Source: Liolophura sinensis (taxonomy: Eukaryota; Mollusca; Polyplacophora; Chitonida; Chitonidae). From it: a DNA stretch of 64,000 nucleotides. The stretch covers positions 84,676,644-84,740,643 of the forward strand of contig NC_088295.1 in the NCBI RefSeq assembly GCF_032854445.1, read 5' to 3'. How positions within the stretch are numbered: the first letter of the stretch is position 1; each line of letters opens with the position of its first letter. The notes under the pieces are model-generated. The model made no database searches. It saw only the letters and a list, made by a program, of their open reading frames with translations, and was not told the origin of the DNA. The position numbers and the translations under genes were made by a program. Of this stretch, positions 42,002-55,100 are shown piece after piece.

Positions 42002-42960
42002 TTTAGGTCTAGTTCAAAGCCAAGAAGGTAGTTATGGAATGTAACTCTCTGTATCGATCAAAAAGTGTTGAGAGAGTCAAGGGAAATAAGTGCCTCTAAT
42101 ATGTGGGATCAGCGGTAAGCTAAATTTACCGCATTGGCGTGTACAAGTGATAGTTCAACTAAATTAAATGTTGAGGTCTCTTTTCAACAATTTCTGATAT
42201 TTTCCTGCCCCAATATTTAATCATTGAGCTGAAAAACCCAGTCAGCCTGAAGTGGGCCTTAAAATCCACTCAAAAACAGCACCATATGCCAATTTCTGCT
42301 CTGGATTTTATTCAACCTGTAGCAAGCAAATATTACCTGCCCGTGACAGGTGCACACATAGACGTTGCCTATCGTGCCCTCAGAATTTTACTCATATCTC
42401 ACTGGTACATGTACATGTAGTTGCACTACCTTTCTGTGACCTGTTCATAAAATCTAATTCATGGATTATGGCAGTCTTACCAAACCTGATAAACTGTAAG
42501 GGGGCATGACTGTGGATGACAGTTGCATTTTGAGTTTATGGCCTTTTAGAGTGGCGTAAAGGACTGGTGTAATCATGACAGTAACATGAGCAAGGTGCAC
42601 TGAGTTTATGTAAAAATATTATTAATAGTTAGAGATCAAAATGCCTACAAGAAAGTGAGAAAATCTGACAAAAGGGAAAAAGCCTTTGACATATATTATA
42701 CATGTACAATTTAAAATTGACAAAATGAGATGAAATGTTGAAAGTTGATCAAGTTTAGAAAGGTTTTGTGACAAAGTGTGATGTAAACATAAAATTAATG
42801 TGCCAACATATAAAGTGTCATCTCTGAGAAAATAAGATAAATAAGGCACCCAAGGTAATCCATATTATGCCATAATACTACATCTGAACATGGTTGTCAT
42901 TGTATATTAAAGTGAAACGTTGAACTTTTCTATCTCTTTGACAAAAAGTAACACTTCACG
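42002..42960. other. Upstream region of ORC4
   Basis: AT-rich with no recognised promoter element; a CACTTCACG context precedes the ORC4 start codon. A non-coding upstream exon cannot be excluded. Confidence 0.5.
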
Positions 42961-43109
42961 ATGAGCCGACGGAAGTCCTCAACTCGAGCATCAAAGCCTG
43001 AACCGGGTTCTTCAACTGATCTGATCAAAGAGGTACAGCTCATACTGCGTTCTCGTCTCTCTCAGACATTCCTGCCAGAAGACATTCTTGGATTTGAAGA
43101 AGAAAAACA
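42961..43109 (+). CDS. ORC4: ORC4 exon 1
   Basis: Encodes [20 protein letters not shown] and [15 protein letters not shown]. The basic, Ser-rich start matches vertebrate ORC4. Donor GTAAAT, phase 2. Confidence 0.9.
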
Positions 43110-46100
43110 GTAAATGGATTTTTTGAACTCAGTGTGTTTAATAGTAATCTCTTTATAATGTGAATTCTACAGTTTGCAGTTTGTTTTACCTAGAGGATGT
43201 TATTTAAAGTGAAGACACTTAATGTACATGTACCTTTCAGGAATGAAAACTTTATAATTATTTATTTAGTTGATTCATGTTTTATGGAGTACTCAAAAAT
43301 ATTTCACTTATATGATGGCAGCCAGCATTATGGTGGGAGAAAACTGGGCAGAACCTGTGGAAACCCAGGATTAGCAAACTTTACAAACTGGAGAGGAAAC
43401 CAGCACGAGCTGGATTTGAACTCACAGCAGCCACATTGGTGGGGTGGCTCCAATATTACAATGCTGGGGGACAAGTCTGTTTGCCATGCTATAAGCGAAG
43501 CACATTATATGAAGGTTGTTAGCCTGTGACATAGATGATTTAGATAGAAACATGGTGTGACACTTTATGTTAACTGTAAACCACATCAACATAAGATCAT
43601 TGTTTCTATTTATTGCATTTATTTTATTTTATTTGAGTACAAAGAATTTACCAAATCCAAAGGTTATAATGGAGCATTTGTGTGGGGGATTGACAGTGTT
43701 ATAATGGAGCATTTGTATGGGGGATTGACAGTGTTATAATGGAGCACTTGTGTGGGAGATTGACCTGTTATAATGGAGCATTTGTGTGGGGGATTGACCT
43801 GTTATAATGGAGCATTTGTGTGGGTGATTGACAGTGTTATAATGGAGCATTTGTGTGGGGGATTGGCCGTGTTATAATGGAGCATTTGTGTGGGGGATTG
43901 ACAGTGTTATAATGGAGCATTTGTGTGGGGGATTGACCTGTTATAATGGAGCATTTGTGTGGGGGATTGACCTGTAATAATGGAGCATTTGTTGTAAGGA
44001 AGCATGTTATAATGAGGGAGAGATGTAATTCTGTACTTGTGTTTTACCAGAAATAAATTTCTTCGTCAGAACAGTCACCCTGTTTCCATACTTATTTCCA
44101 TACTTGTTTGTCATTATGATTTAGATCCATGTCAAAGACGTTTTAACAGTAATATTGATTTTTTATGTATGTATTAATTGTAAACCACACAAGGCAGTCA
44201 TGTTGATAATTCTGTACATTTCCTTGTGTATCTAGACAGTTACAGGAGGTGATAAGAAGGACGGCTGTCTATGGTGAGAGTAACTCCGTTCTGATCACTG
44301 GTCCACGTGGTGGAGGCAAGTCAGTGGTGGGTGTCTTCCCCTATCCTAATCTAAAACACCGTACAACCATAGATAGATGCTTTGTTTTTTGAGCTCGCCT
44401 GCACAGTACTAGTTTATGTCGTACCCCGAGTCAACAGGGAAAGCAATGTTAAACAAAGTGTTAGGGGTGGTTTCTCAAAATGTACAGCATGTATTGACCT
44501 GAAATTTTACAGGCATATAAAGTACAATGACACAAGAGAGTTATTCCATTACTGAGGCTCTGTGTATATATTAGTTACCATAAATTACCAAATTCACAAT
44601 TTCTGTACCGTGTATTGAGCTGAAGTTTTGCATTCATTTGTCTCTTACAGACAAGTTCTTTGTATTCTTGCTACCTAATCAAATTTAAGCAAATATCTTT
44701 TTATCCAGATACATGTACATGGCAAGGTGTGTGTTGTAAAAGAGTTGGGGTTATATTTCATAATTACAAAATATGGGTTGTTTTTACAGCTTTTCACACC
44801 TTCCATGTACAGTTCTTAACTGTGGAGTCAAGATTTTAAATCTTGTCTTTGATAATTTCACTTTACACTGAATTTTCACTTTTTTCTTTCTAGCTGCTCA
44901 AAAAGTGCCTTCAAAATCTGGAAAATGAAGAAGAAGTTGGCACAAATCTACTTCAAGTTCATCTTAATGGTAGGATATATGTATCAGTGTATTTAATAGT
45001 TGCTTCAGCTGCTTCTCAAATACAGGGAAGATAACTGATGGTACATATTGTGCTGTGTAGTTGCCTCCCCTTTTCCAAAAATGTTAATTTCAGGGTATAC
45101 AAGCTGTGAGTAAATTTTTAATAGCCATCAAAGAATATGGTTTTGTTCGTGAAAGTTCTCTTGGAATTTTTGCATGGTTTATAGTTGATTACAGGTTATG
45201 AGTTTACACTGACTTTCGTGACTTTCGTGCAGAAATACAATAAATTCTTCAAATTTCTTCTGTACTTCACCCAGTTTTCTTGGTGCATATTTTTGGCCAG
45301 CTGAATTTTGTACTCTCTGGCATAGTTCCAGCCAAGAGTTAATGATTGAGGTGAAGAAAGGGAAGAAAGCCATGAAGGGCCATTGCAGAATAGGGGTGTT
45401 TCGAGTTCAAACTCTTTTATCCATGAAAGTAGAATTTGATTTGATTGGTGTTTTTACGCTGTACTCAAGAGTATTTAACTTGTACAAGGGCGGCCAGCAT
45501 TATGGTGAGAGGAAACCAGGCAGAGTGGAGGGAAACCCATGACCATCCGCAGGCTGCTGTAGACCTTCCCACATACAGCAGGAGAGGAAGCCAGCATGAG
45601 CTGGACTTGAACTCTTAGCGATCACATTGGTGAGAGGCTCCTGGGTCATTACGCTGCATGGATGAAGGTAGAAAAAGTCCAGCTCTATCATGTGACCGGT
45701 CAGAAATGTAGGCAACTCAAAAATTCCCTATTGTCGAAACAAGATATGACTCACTGGCTGTAGACTATGTATAAATGAATACAAACTCAAAGCTTGGGAG
45801 AAAAAGCACAAGTTGTTTCAGAGAAAGTATTTAACAGGACCTGTATAAAAGTGTATCATGTATTATGTATGGTATTGATTATGTTGCCACGTAAGTGGAA
45901 TGCACTTCATTGCTTTGTAAGTGAAATATAACAATAGTTTCTTTGCCTTTTCTTATGATTTGATAGATTGGTCATGATTTGCTGTGACAGATCTTTACCT
46001 CATTTTTATTTTCTCAGTAATAAACTTCAAATTTGATTGATGCAAGAGAAACTTTATATGCCTTAATTTCGTCAGTTAATAATTTAAAAAACAAGTTGAT

Positions 46101-49100
46101 AGGAATAGTGTTTTATGATGAATCGGATTCATTGAAGATTTTTGTAAAATGTTGTTGTTTATGTTTTCTTCAGGACTGTTACAGACGGATGATAAAATAG
46201 CTCTGAAGGAGATCACTATTCAGCTTCAGTTAGAGAACACCCTGGGAGACAAAGTGTTTGTATGTGTTCAGCAGAGAACCCTATCTGCATAATAGTACAT
46301 TTGTTTGCTTTTTTACATAAACGTTATCCTTTGAGCAGTTACTGGACTCTAAATTACTTGATAAAGGGCAACTGGTATTTACATCAAAGAGAATAAGAGG
46401 GGCATTCAGGGAGCATTATCCATTTATGCTGAATTCTGTCATCTTTTTTACATCAAACATGTATGCCTGCCTGAAGCGGGGGCAGAAAATAAAGCTGATA
46501 AAAGGGAATTATTAACTGGAGTGTGTTCTATCTTAACAGGGCTCGTTTGCTGAAACACTGCAATTTTTACTTGACTCACTAAAAAGTGGTAAGTTGGCAA
46601 ATATTGATTTTGTCGTAATTCTCTGAGATTTTGTGAAGAAGTGCATTTAGATGTGGGCACAGTGTTTGATATAATATAAAGTAAAAAATGTTGCTTGCAT
46701 GGATATATGGTGGTGTATTTTACAGTCTTGCAATCACTGGCACCTTATGAATATATTGGTTATACAAATATTTAAAAAGCTGACTTAGATTTTGTGGGAC
46801 TTCAGATGAAGTAATTTGTAAAGAAGAGAGGTAATGTTGGTTGTTATCCTAAAACACAACCAGTGTTTGATTGATTTTTTGCATGTATAGGAAAATTGTA
46901 CGGAATCCGAATTGTTTTTACATCCTCCACAGCCTAATTTGGGATTTTTCCGAAATGCTTTGTGTCATCTATCGCTAACCTTTGGCTACGATTAATGCTG
47001 AACATAACATGGCTTTGATGTCATCCCAGATAAAATTACCTGACTGACATTACAGCAGCCATGTTTACACTTCAGATTAGGAAATGTACACATAGCATGG
47101 GAAAGTCAGTAATATAAATCTTTATTCAGTCCATAGTGAAAACATATTCAGTATGACTGAGCTATATCTAAACCACATGGTAAAATGACTTGAAAAATAT
47201 TTAAGTTTAAATTTTCAAGAAATTGGAGACACTTTACTCAGCATCCATGTACTGCATGTGCAAATGTATGAGTAACTCTGAGTGTAAATCATAATTTTAT
47301 TAGAGTGGACTGTGGATGGATCCCACATGATCAATGTTCTGCCATCCCTTCGCATCACAACTTTTCATTTCATTCTTGGTTTGATAAAACAATGGTGATG
47401 TCACAGAAAAGATTAATTTGTGAAGGAAATTCGGTTGACCAACTGCAACAAGATTCATTATGCTTGGTCAAATTCATGATTTTAATTAATAATTCTATAA
47501 AATTGCCTCTTGATTTGTGTGACCAGGTGATCAGCAGAGTAAGCCCATTCTCTTTGTGCTGGATGAATTTGACATGTTCGCACTTCATCGAAACCAAACC
47601 CTACTGTACAACCTATTTGATGTGGCCCAGTCGGCGCAGACTCCAATCTGTGTGCTTGGTCTTACATGTAGACTGGTAAGTATAACTCCACTGTACCCTC
47701 AAAATCACACTCATCGGGACTTGACATATCATACTGTGTGATAACCGAATCCGCGAAAAGTTGAATCAGGACAAGGGAGATAATTTGTGATGGTAGGAAT
47801 AAACAGAAATGTGGATATGAGCGCAATTGTGTGATACAAAATGTCTGTAAATAAACACAAGAATTTCAGGTATTTGTTGAACGATTAACATGGTTTTAAA
47901 TATCACATAATTCTAAAATCAAAATTCTTGCATCTGTGACAGTGAAGTCTAGAAAATATTGAACATGAGCTTGTGCGAAGTGATGTACCGCAAAACGACT
48001 TTACCTGGGACAGGCAAGTCTTGTCTACGAGGCAAGTCTTGTCTACGAGGAAGGTGATCCTTAGACTACCTTAACCAGAGTATATCAAGAATTCTTGAAT
48101 ATATTTTTTATGGTACTGGTATAGTGCCAGTCCTTAATGCCTTGATGATGTGTAAAAAAGGTAGTGGTCACAGATTGTGACGATGTTGGACTGGTGATGA
48201 AGAAACACTAAGGATTGTCACGTTGGACTGGTGATGAAGACGCACTAAGGTGATTAATAGCGATGTGTAAGGGTGTAACTGTGACAACTTTTTTTCCATC
48301 CCTGGATGTTTTGAGACCAGTATATTGTACCTTTTGTTTTTCAGAACATAGTCATTGTTCTGGCATGGATTTAGTTCAGTTGTTTAAAGGATGTGGTTTG
48401 CTAGTTTAAAAGCAAGATATATCATAAATTGGTTTAAAGTGAAATGTTGACTAAACATCATAATAGTATTGCTTATTCAATGTCAGTAATGGTATTTGAA
48501 ATGAAATATGTTTTTAGATTCTAACATAAACCATACTTTTTTGTAGGATGTGATTGAACTGTTGGAGAAGAGAGTCAAATCCCGGTTTTCTCATCGTCAA
48601 ATCCATCTGTTCACTCAGCTGAACTTTAATCAGTATGTGCAAGTGTTCAGGAACTTTCTGACACTTCCCCAAAGTTTCCCCAACAAAAAGTTTGTCTCTC
48701 AGTGGAATTCTCATGTGCAGGTAAAAACCTCATAGTCCCATGCTTTCCTTGCCTTGTCTATCTTGTCAATGTGTTGTGTGTTTCTTATATTGTTCATATG
48801 TTGAAATCAACAACTTAGCCCTCTCTTTAAATACCCATTGTGTCACCTGTTGATCATTATGCTTGATAATGCTATTAGTACCTATACCGAAACGTCGTTA
48901 AGTGAATAAACAGAAGTTGTGATTCATGTATTTGTTATGTTAAAGACTTTGTTGTCTTCAGATATAACACCTTGACAGTCTTAAGCTGTGGCGACTTTGT
49001 ACATCTAGTTGTAAACACTAATAGTCTAAAACTATAAAAGGCTTTGTTGTTCTCTTGGTGGTAAGTCCTATCTATAGTCCTTTAGCTTTAAATGAAGCAA

Positions 49101-52100
49101 TAACCTTACCGTTGTGGTAGTAACTAGCCATTTTGGTACCTGTAGTCTGTACAATTCTCTTTCGTTGTGCATATGTTGTGTATGTATTCAGTGTGGTCCA
49201 AATACATAAAACACGGCCATTATGCCGTGGCTAATGACGGGGGCAGCTGCCCCAGTGATGGTCAAATTAAACCCCAAGTAGATAAGCAAACTTTTGATTA
49301 TCCACACCTGCGGACTAATGTGTAATTAAATGTCGGCATGGACACGTGAATAAATCTATTTATACCTCCAAGTTACCAGGAAGTCAGGAAGCCAAGGGGT
49401 TTGTCCAGAGTCTAGGTTCCTCCTCTGGAAACATTTCTGCCACCATAAAAGTGGTCACACATGCGCCAAAAAAGAAAACGTGTGGTTGTTGTTGTTGTTT
49501 CAGAGTTTATCTCAGGAGCCGTCCATCATAGACATCCTGAAGAGACAGTACAGCATGTGTAAGGAGATCCGAGAACTTCAGCAACTTGTGGTTTGTGCCA
49601 TACTCTTATTTCTGAATTTCATTTCAAATGAAATTGGTACCAAGAGCTATTACAGTTAATTAAGTCCTTGATTTTATGGTCAGTTTAGAATTTAGAATTT
49701 TTCATTGGCCCATATGGATTGGTTCTGATTGATTCATCCGCATTATACGGTCACTTTTGATTTAGAGTTGTGTGTGGAGTTTGTTATTTCCCATCAGAAA
49801 CCTGAAAGCATAAAAAGTAGCATTTTAAAGCTGTTATGTGTTTCTGGAAGTTCATTTTAAAATGCTAAATTTGAGATGAAATACTGTATATTGTGCATAT
49901 ACAACTGTAGCTGTATGTACATAAATGATGTAAACAGTAATGAAATCTTCTTTGATTGTCATTTAAATGATTCTATCAGCTGCTTTTGGGCAGAATTTCA
50001 TAAACATGAATTTATTACTTAGTCTCATGTAAAATTGGTTGTAAATTACAGACGTATCCTGTTTGTAAAATCTCTACAGACCAAACATCGTTGATGATTA
50101 ATGACTTTGTTGAGTCCAGGAAACTTGCCACCTGCGACTCAAAATCTGCCATTTTACTGGGTAAGGCTGTATAAATGTGCAATTTGCTGTGTGTAATTAA
50201 AAGGCTATGAAATGTATGACCTTGCAAAATCAAGAAATAGGTTATATCTCGTGATGCTGTGTCAGCGATAACAGTTCTTATAAATCATGTTTATAGGGGA
50301 TGTGTCCAGTATTTGAGCATTAAGCTGCAGGCAAGAAATCTCTTCGCAGATATAATGAATTCTCCATATCTTATTGACATTGGCCTAAAAAAGATGAGTT
50401 TGAAAACACCAGTTTCACCCATATTAATTAAATGGGTGAAAATTTTGGTTGACATCATTTGAATAAAAACCTGAAAACCTCAGTGCCCAGTAGTTTTCCT
50501 CAGTAATCAGCATGTTTACAAAATTTCCACAAAGTTTCACATCTTGGTCAGGTGATAGATCCATTTTGTAACAAAGTATGTCCTCCCTGCATTTCCAGAT
50601 GAGTGGATTGTCCCAATGATGTTTCATTATGAATGCATCAAAAAAAGCCTAAGGCCGTGATAGAAAATCGGGATTTCTGGTTTGCTCACATTTGATCTTT
50701 GAAAGTATCTTGAGTTTTTGATGGATTTATGATGTTTGTGTTCTCATTTGACATGAAGTGTCATATGAGAGTGTCAAGTAGAACACTGAAGACATTTTTT
50801 CATGAAGTATTTGAGTTTTGTTCCCTGGTATAAAGACGACTTCTGCACATCAGATGTACTAGCTTTATTTACTTCATTTAATCATTGTTTAATGCCAAGA
50901 TGTGTTGTGTTAAAAAACAGGATTTAATGCTCTGGACTCACCTCAGAAATATTTATATATGAAGGAAGTTTCTATTTGTGTTTGATGTTGTTGTGGTTTA
51001 CAACTCCTAAAATCACCATGTCTGATGTTATTGACCGAAAATCACTTAGTTGTGGATGGAATTTCAGGTTAAGCACTATGGATATCTCATGACTATTTGT
51101 ATCCTGATACTGACCCACTGATACAGAGGACATAATTGTTGGGAAATATGGAAAAGTACCTTGTCTAAAGTTACCGCTGTCTATGGTGATAGTAAGATAA
51201 TGACGCCTCGTAACAATAGGCTGTTGATGGCTTTCATGTGGTCATTTGCATAGTATTATGTTTGTTGAAATGTGCATGTCTTTCACCAAGATGTTGTGGA
51301 AGTTTGTTGCAATTGTGTGTGAGAATTTGTTTGTAACATGTCAATTGTCTAGTGGTTTCTCCAGGCATTGTGGAAGCCTGTTGCCATTTTGTGTGGGAAA
51401 TTGTTCGTAACATATCAATTGTCTGGTGGTTTCTCCAGGCACTGTGGAAGTCTGTTGCCATTGTGTTTGGGAATTTGTCCGTAACATATCAATTGTCTGG
51501 TGGTTTCTCCAGGCACTGTGGAAGTCTGTTGCCATTGTGTTTGGGAATTTGTCCGTAACATATCAATTGTCTGGTGGTTTCTCCAGGCACTGTGGAAGTC
51601 TGTTGCCATTGTGTTTGGGAATTTGTTCGTAACATATCAATTGTCTGGTGGTTTCTCCAGGCACTGTGGAAGTCTGTTGCCATTGTGTTTGGGAATTTGT
51701 TCGTAACATATCAATTGTCTGGTGGTTTCTCCAGGCACTGTGGAAGTCTGTTGCCATTGTGTTTGGGAATTTGTTCGTAACATATCAATTGTCTGGTGGC
51801 TTCTCCAGGCATTGTGGAAGCCTGTTGCCATTGTGTTTGGGAATTTGTCCGTAACATATCAATTGTCTGGTGGTTTCTCCAGGCACTGTGGAAGTCTGTT
51901 GCCATTGTGTTTGGGAATTTGTTCGTAACATATCAATTGTCTGGTGGTTTTCTCCAGGCACTCTGGTTTCTTTCACCTCGAACTGACTGCCAAATATATA
52001 AGAGATTAATATTTTAGTAGGGCATTAAATAACAATCAAACAAATTAGTGGATAATGCCTGCAAACTTATTTATGCAAATTTGAAGTATAACTGACTTGA

Positions 52101-55100
52101 TCTCTCTCTTGATCTGTTGTCTTAAAAAAATAAATAAAAAGGGATTGCTTCATATTGTCATTCAGTTCTGTCAACGGAAATAGTGTTTTTCATGTTTTGC
52201 CACAGGTATATCTATCCTGGAGCTTTGTCTGATTATCTCTATGAAGCATTTAATGGATATATATGATGGGGAGCCATTTAACTTTGAAATGGTGTATAAT
52301 GGTAAGTATTTTAGTGACAGGCAATGTGTCCATAAGAATAAATAGGAAATGGAAAAAGCTTTTGGGCTATTTTATTCAAAAAAATTACATTCCAGGAAAC
52401 TTTTTTAACATTTAACTGAATTCAGGAAATTGAAAAAGTTTATGAAATGGAAACTTGTGAGGTTTTAAAACTCATAAATATGATTGTTGCTTTGATTTTT
52501 AAATTTCTGCCATATACATGTGTGACTGTAATTGTCTACCCCCTGGTGTGTTTATATAGAGATACCCATTGTGTGCTGTGTTTTTGCTTATGGCAGTTTT
52601 CGAGAAAAATCGAATTTAAAATTTAGGAACAAAGTTGAGACTGAGAATTGTCTCTTCAGGCCTTAAGAACTGATAGAGCATCTCACGTGGTCTTCGCAGA
52701 ACTGCATTGTTACTTGTTCATTAAGGAAATAATCTGTTCAGTATATTTTCCACTGTATTTATTCATTGGCTTATTCTCAGAGTTATGTACGATTGGTTAC
52801 TACAACATACCCTATTTCTTCTAATTTTTGGGACACTTGGTCATTTTAGCCAATATATATATGTAATTGTAGCAGGAAGATTGAGTTTCTTTTTTTCACT
52901 TGGTTAGACCATCTAATGAACAACATATGCTATCTTTACTTTTCAAAAAGGCTGTTAAATCTGATAATGTAATATTCTACTTTTAATACTACTAATATCT
53001 GCCCCAAAAATTAGAAGAATTAAGGTGGTAAACCAAATTTTTACCAGATTTAACTAGAACAGACTTCTAATTTTTGAGCTTCCGATTTTATGCATGCTCA
53101 TTTGTCAATTTATGTACATGTACCTGAGTTAAGAGACCTTCGGTCTTCAGGGAATTTTTTGAGAATGTAAACATTGGTTTGTCAGTTAGATTCTCTTGTG
53201 TTTTCATCACCATTATGCTCTTGACAAAATATATTTGAAATACTGCCAAGTGTGGAGTAAAACCTCAATCATTTATCATCATTCTAAGTCATTTTGTAAC
53301 ATCTTATCATTTTTTGTCTGTTTTAAAGTATACGCCCTAAGGACAGTTTTTTTTTTGTCTTTGAAGCACATAAACTTTCAAACCTAAAAACTTTGGTAGG
53401 CAAGCCACTTCTTCATATCATTGTACACATTGTTTTGTGGTGCACTTGTATGTGGAATGAGATGCAGTACATTTGTGTAGCGGTACTTACTGTGTATTTA
53501 TCTGAGCAAGTATCTTTGGGGCACAATGTGAGGAGTATCTGCAATGCATTTACCTGGGGAATTTTCTGAAGTACATTTATGTGAGGGAATATGTGCAGTG
53601 CATTTATGTGAGAAAGTATGAGCAGTGCATTTATGTGAGAAAGTATGAGCAGTGCATTTATGCGAGAAAGTATATGCAGTGCTTTTATGTGAGAAAGTAT
53701 GAGCAGTGCATGTATGCAAGAAAGTATGAACCATGCTTTTATTTGAGAAAGTATGAGCAGTGCATGTGTGCGAGAAAGTGTGAGCAGTGCATTTATGTGA
53801 GAAAGTATGAGCAGTGCATGTATACGAGAAAGTGTGAGCAGTGCATTTATGTGAGAAAGTGTGAGCAGTGCATTTATGTGAGAAAGTATGAGCAGTGCAT
53901 GTATACAAGAAAGTGTGAGCAGTGCATTTATGTGAGAAAGTGTGAGCAGTGCATTTATGTGAGAAAGTATGAGCAGTGCATGTATACAAGAAAGTGTGAG
54001 CAGTGCATTTATGTGAGAAAGTGTGAGCAGTGCATTTATGTGAGAAAGTATGAGCAGTGCATGTATACGAGAAAGTGTGAGCAGTGCATTTATGTGAGAG
54101 AGTATGAGCAGTGCATGTATACCAGAAAGTATGAGCAGTGCATGTGTGCGAGAAGGTATATGCAGTGCTTTTATGTGAGAAAGTATGTGCAGCGCATTTA
54201 TTTGAGAAAGTGTGAGCAGTGCATTTATGTGAGAAAGTATGAGCAGTGCATGTATGCAAGAAAGTATGAATCATGGATTTGTGAGAAAGTATGAGCAGTG
54301 CATGTATACGAGAAAGTGTGAGCAGTGCATTTATGTGAGAAAGTATGAGCAGTTCATTTATGTGAGAAAGTATGAGCAGTGCATTTATGAGAGAAGCATG
54401 AGCAGTGCAGCCATTTGAAGAAGTGTGTGCAGTACAGCTATGTGAAGAAGTGTGTGCCGTGCAGCTATGTGAGGAAGTAGACGTGTCTGCAGTGCATGTG
54501 AGTAAGTATCAGCACTGAAATTATGTGAAAGTATGTGTGGTGATGTACATGGAGAAGAGCATGAGGATTGTGGGCAGTGACAAGGGATTTAGCACCTGTG
54601 ATAATTAACTGTCATTGTATGAGTAAGGCAAGATTTTGAAAATATTCTGCTTCTTTTTCAGAATTTCAGAAGTTTGCACAAAGGAAATCTTCAATGCAGA
54701 TCTTTGACAGACCTGTTGTATTGAAGGTATGTCTATTTAGAGAGACAGAAACTTGCCAAGCAGACCTATATTTTGACACGAAGGTCAAGTTTGTAGATTG
54801 GCACATTTAAGAAAATATTAACGTTTCTCTTTGTACAAGATATAATCCCATCAGTTTGAATAATAATTTGCTTCACACTCTTTTGAACTTGTAATGGTTT
54901 TCGGTTCTGATCTTAGGCTTTAATTAAAAATGATTGGGTTAATCTTCTAATTTCTGCAGTGTGGAGGTAAGGCTCATGTTGATCATATTGAGTATGAGCA
55001 TGGTGATAGCTTACACACACAAGCATGTGTCCCTTCAAAGCTAGAAAGACAGACATTTTATGACTAAATTGATTGTCATGGTAACCAGTGGGAATTCCTG

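Noticed and set aside
43661-43990. CRISPR-like repeat array
   Set aside because: Units are contiguous without unique spacers, in an intron of an animal gene.
51234-52017. Series of 63-75-codon open frames on both strands
   Set aside because: They recur every 74 bp and are the same tandem unit read repeatedly; the unit length is not a multiple of three, so no continuous protein exists.
53498-54294. Opposed open frames of 237 and 258 codons as genes
   Set aside because: They lie wholly in the 27-bp array within ORC4 intron 10; the unit length is a multiple of three and lacks stops on both strands, so openness is automatic.
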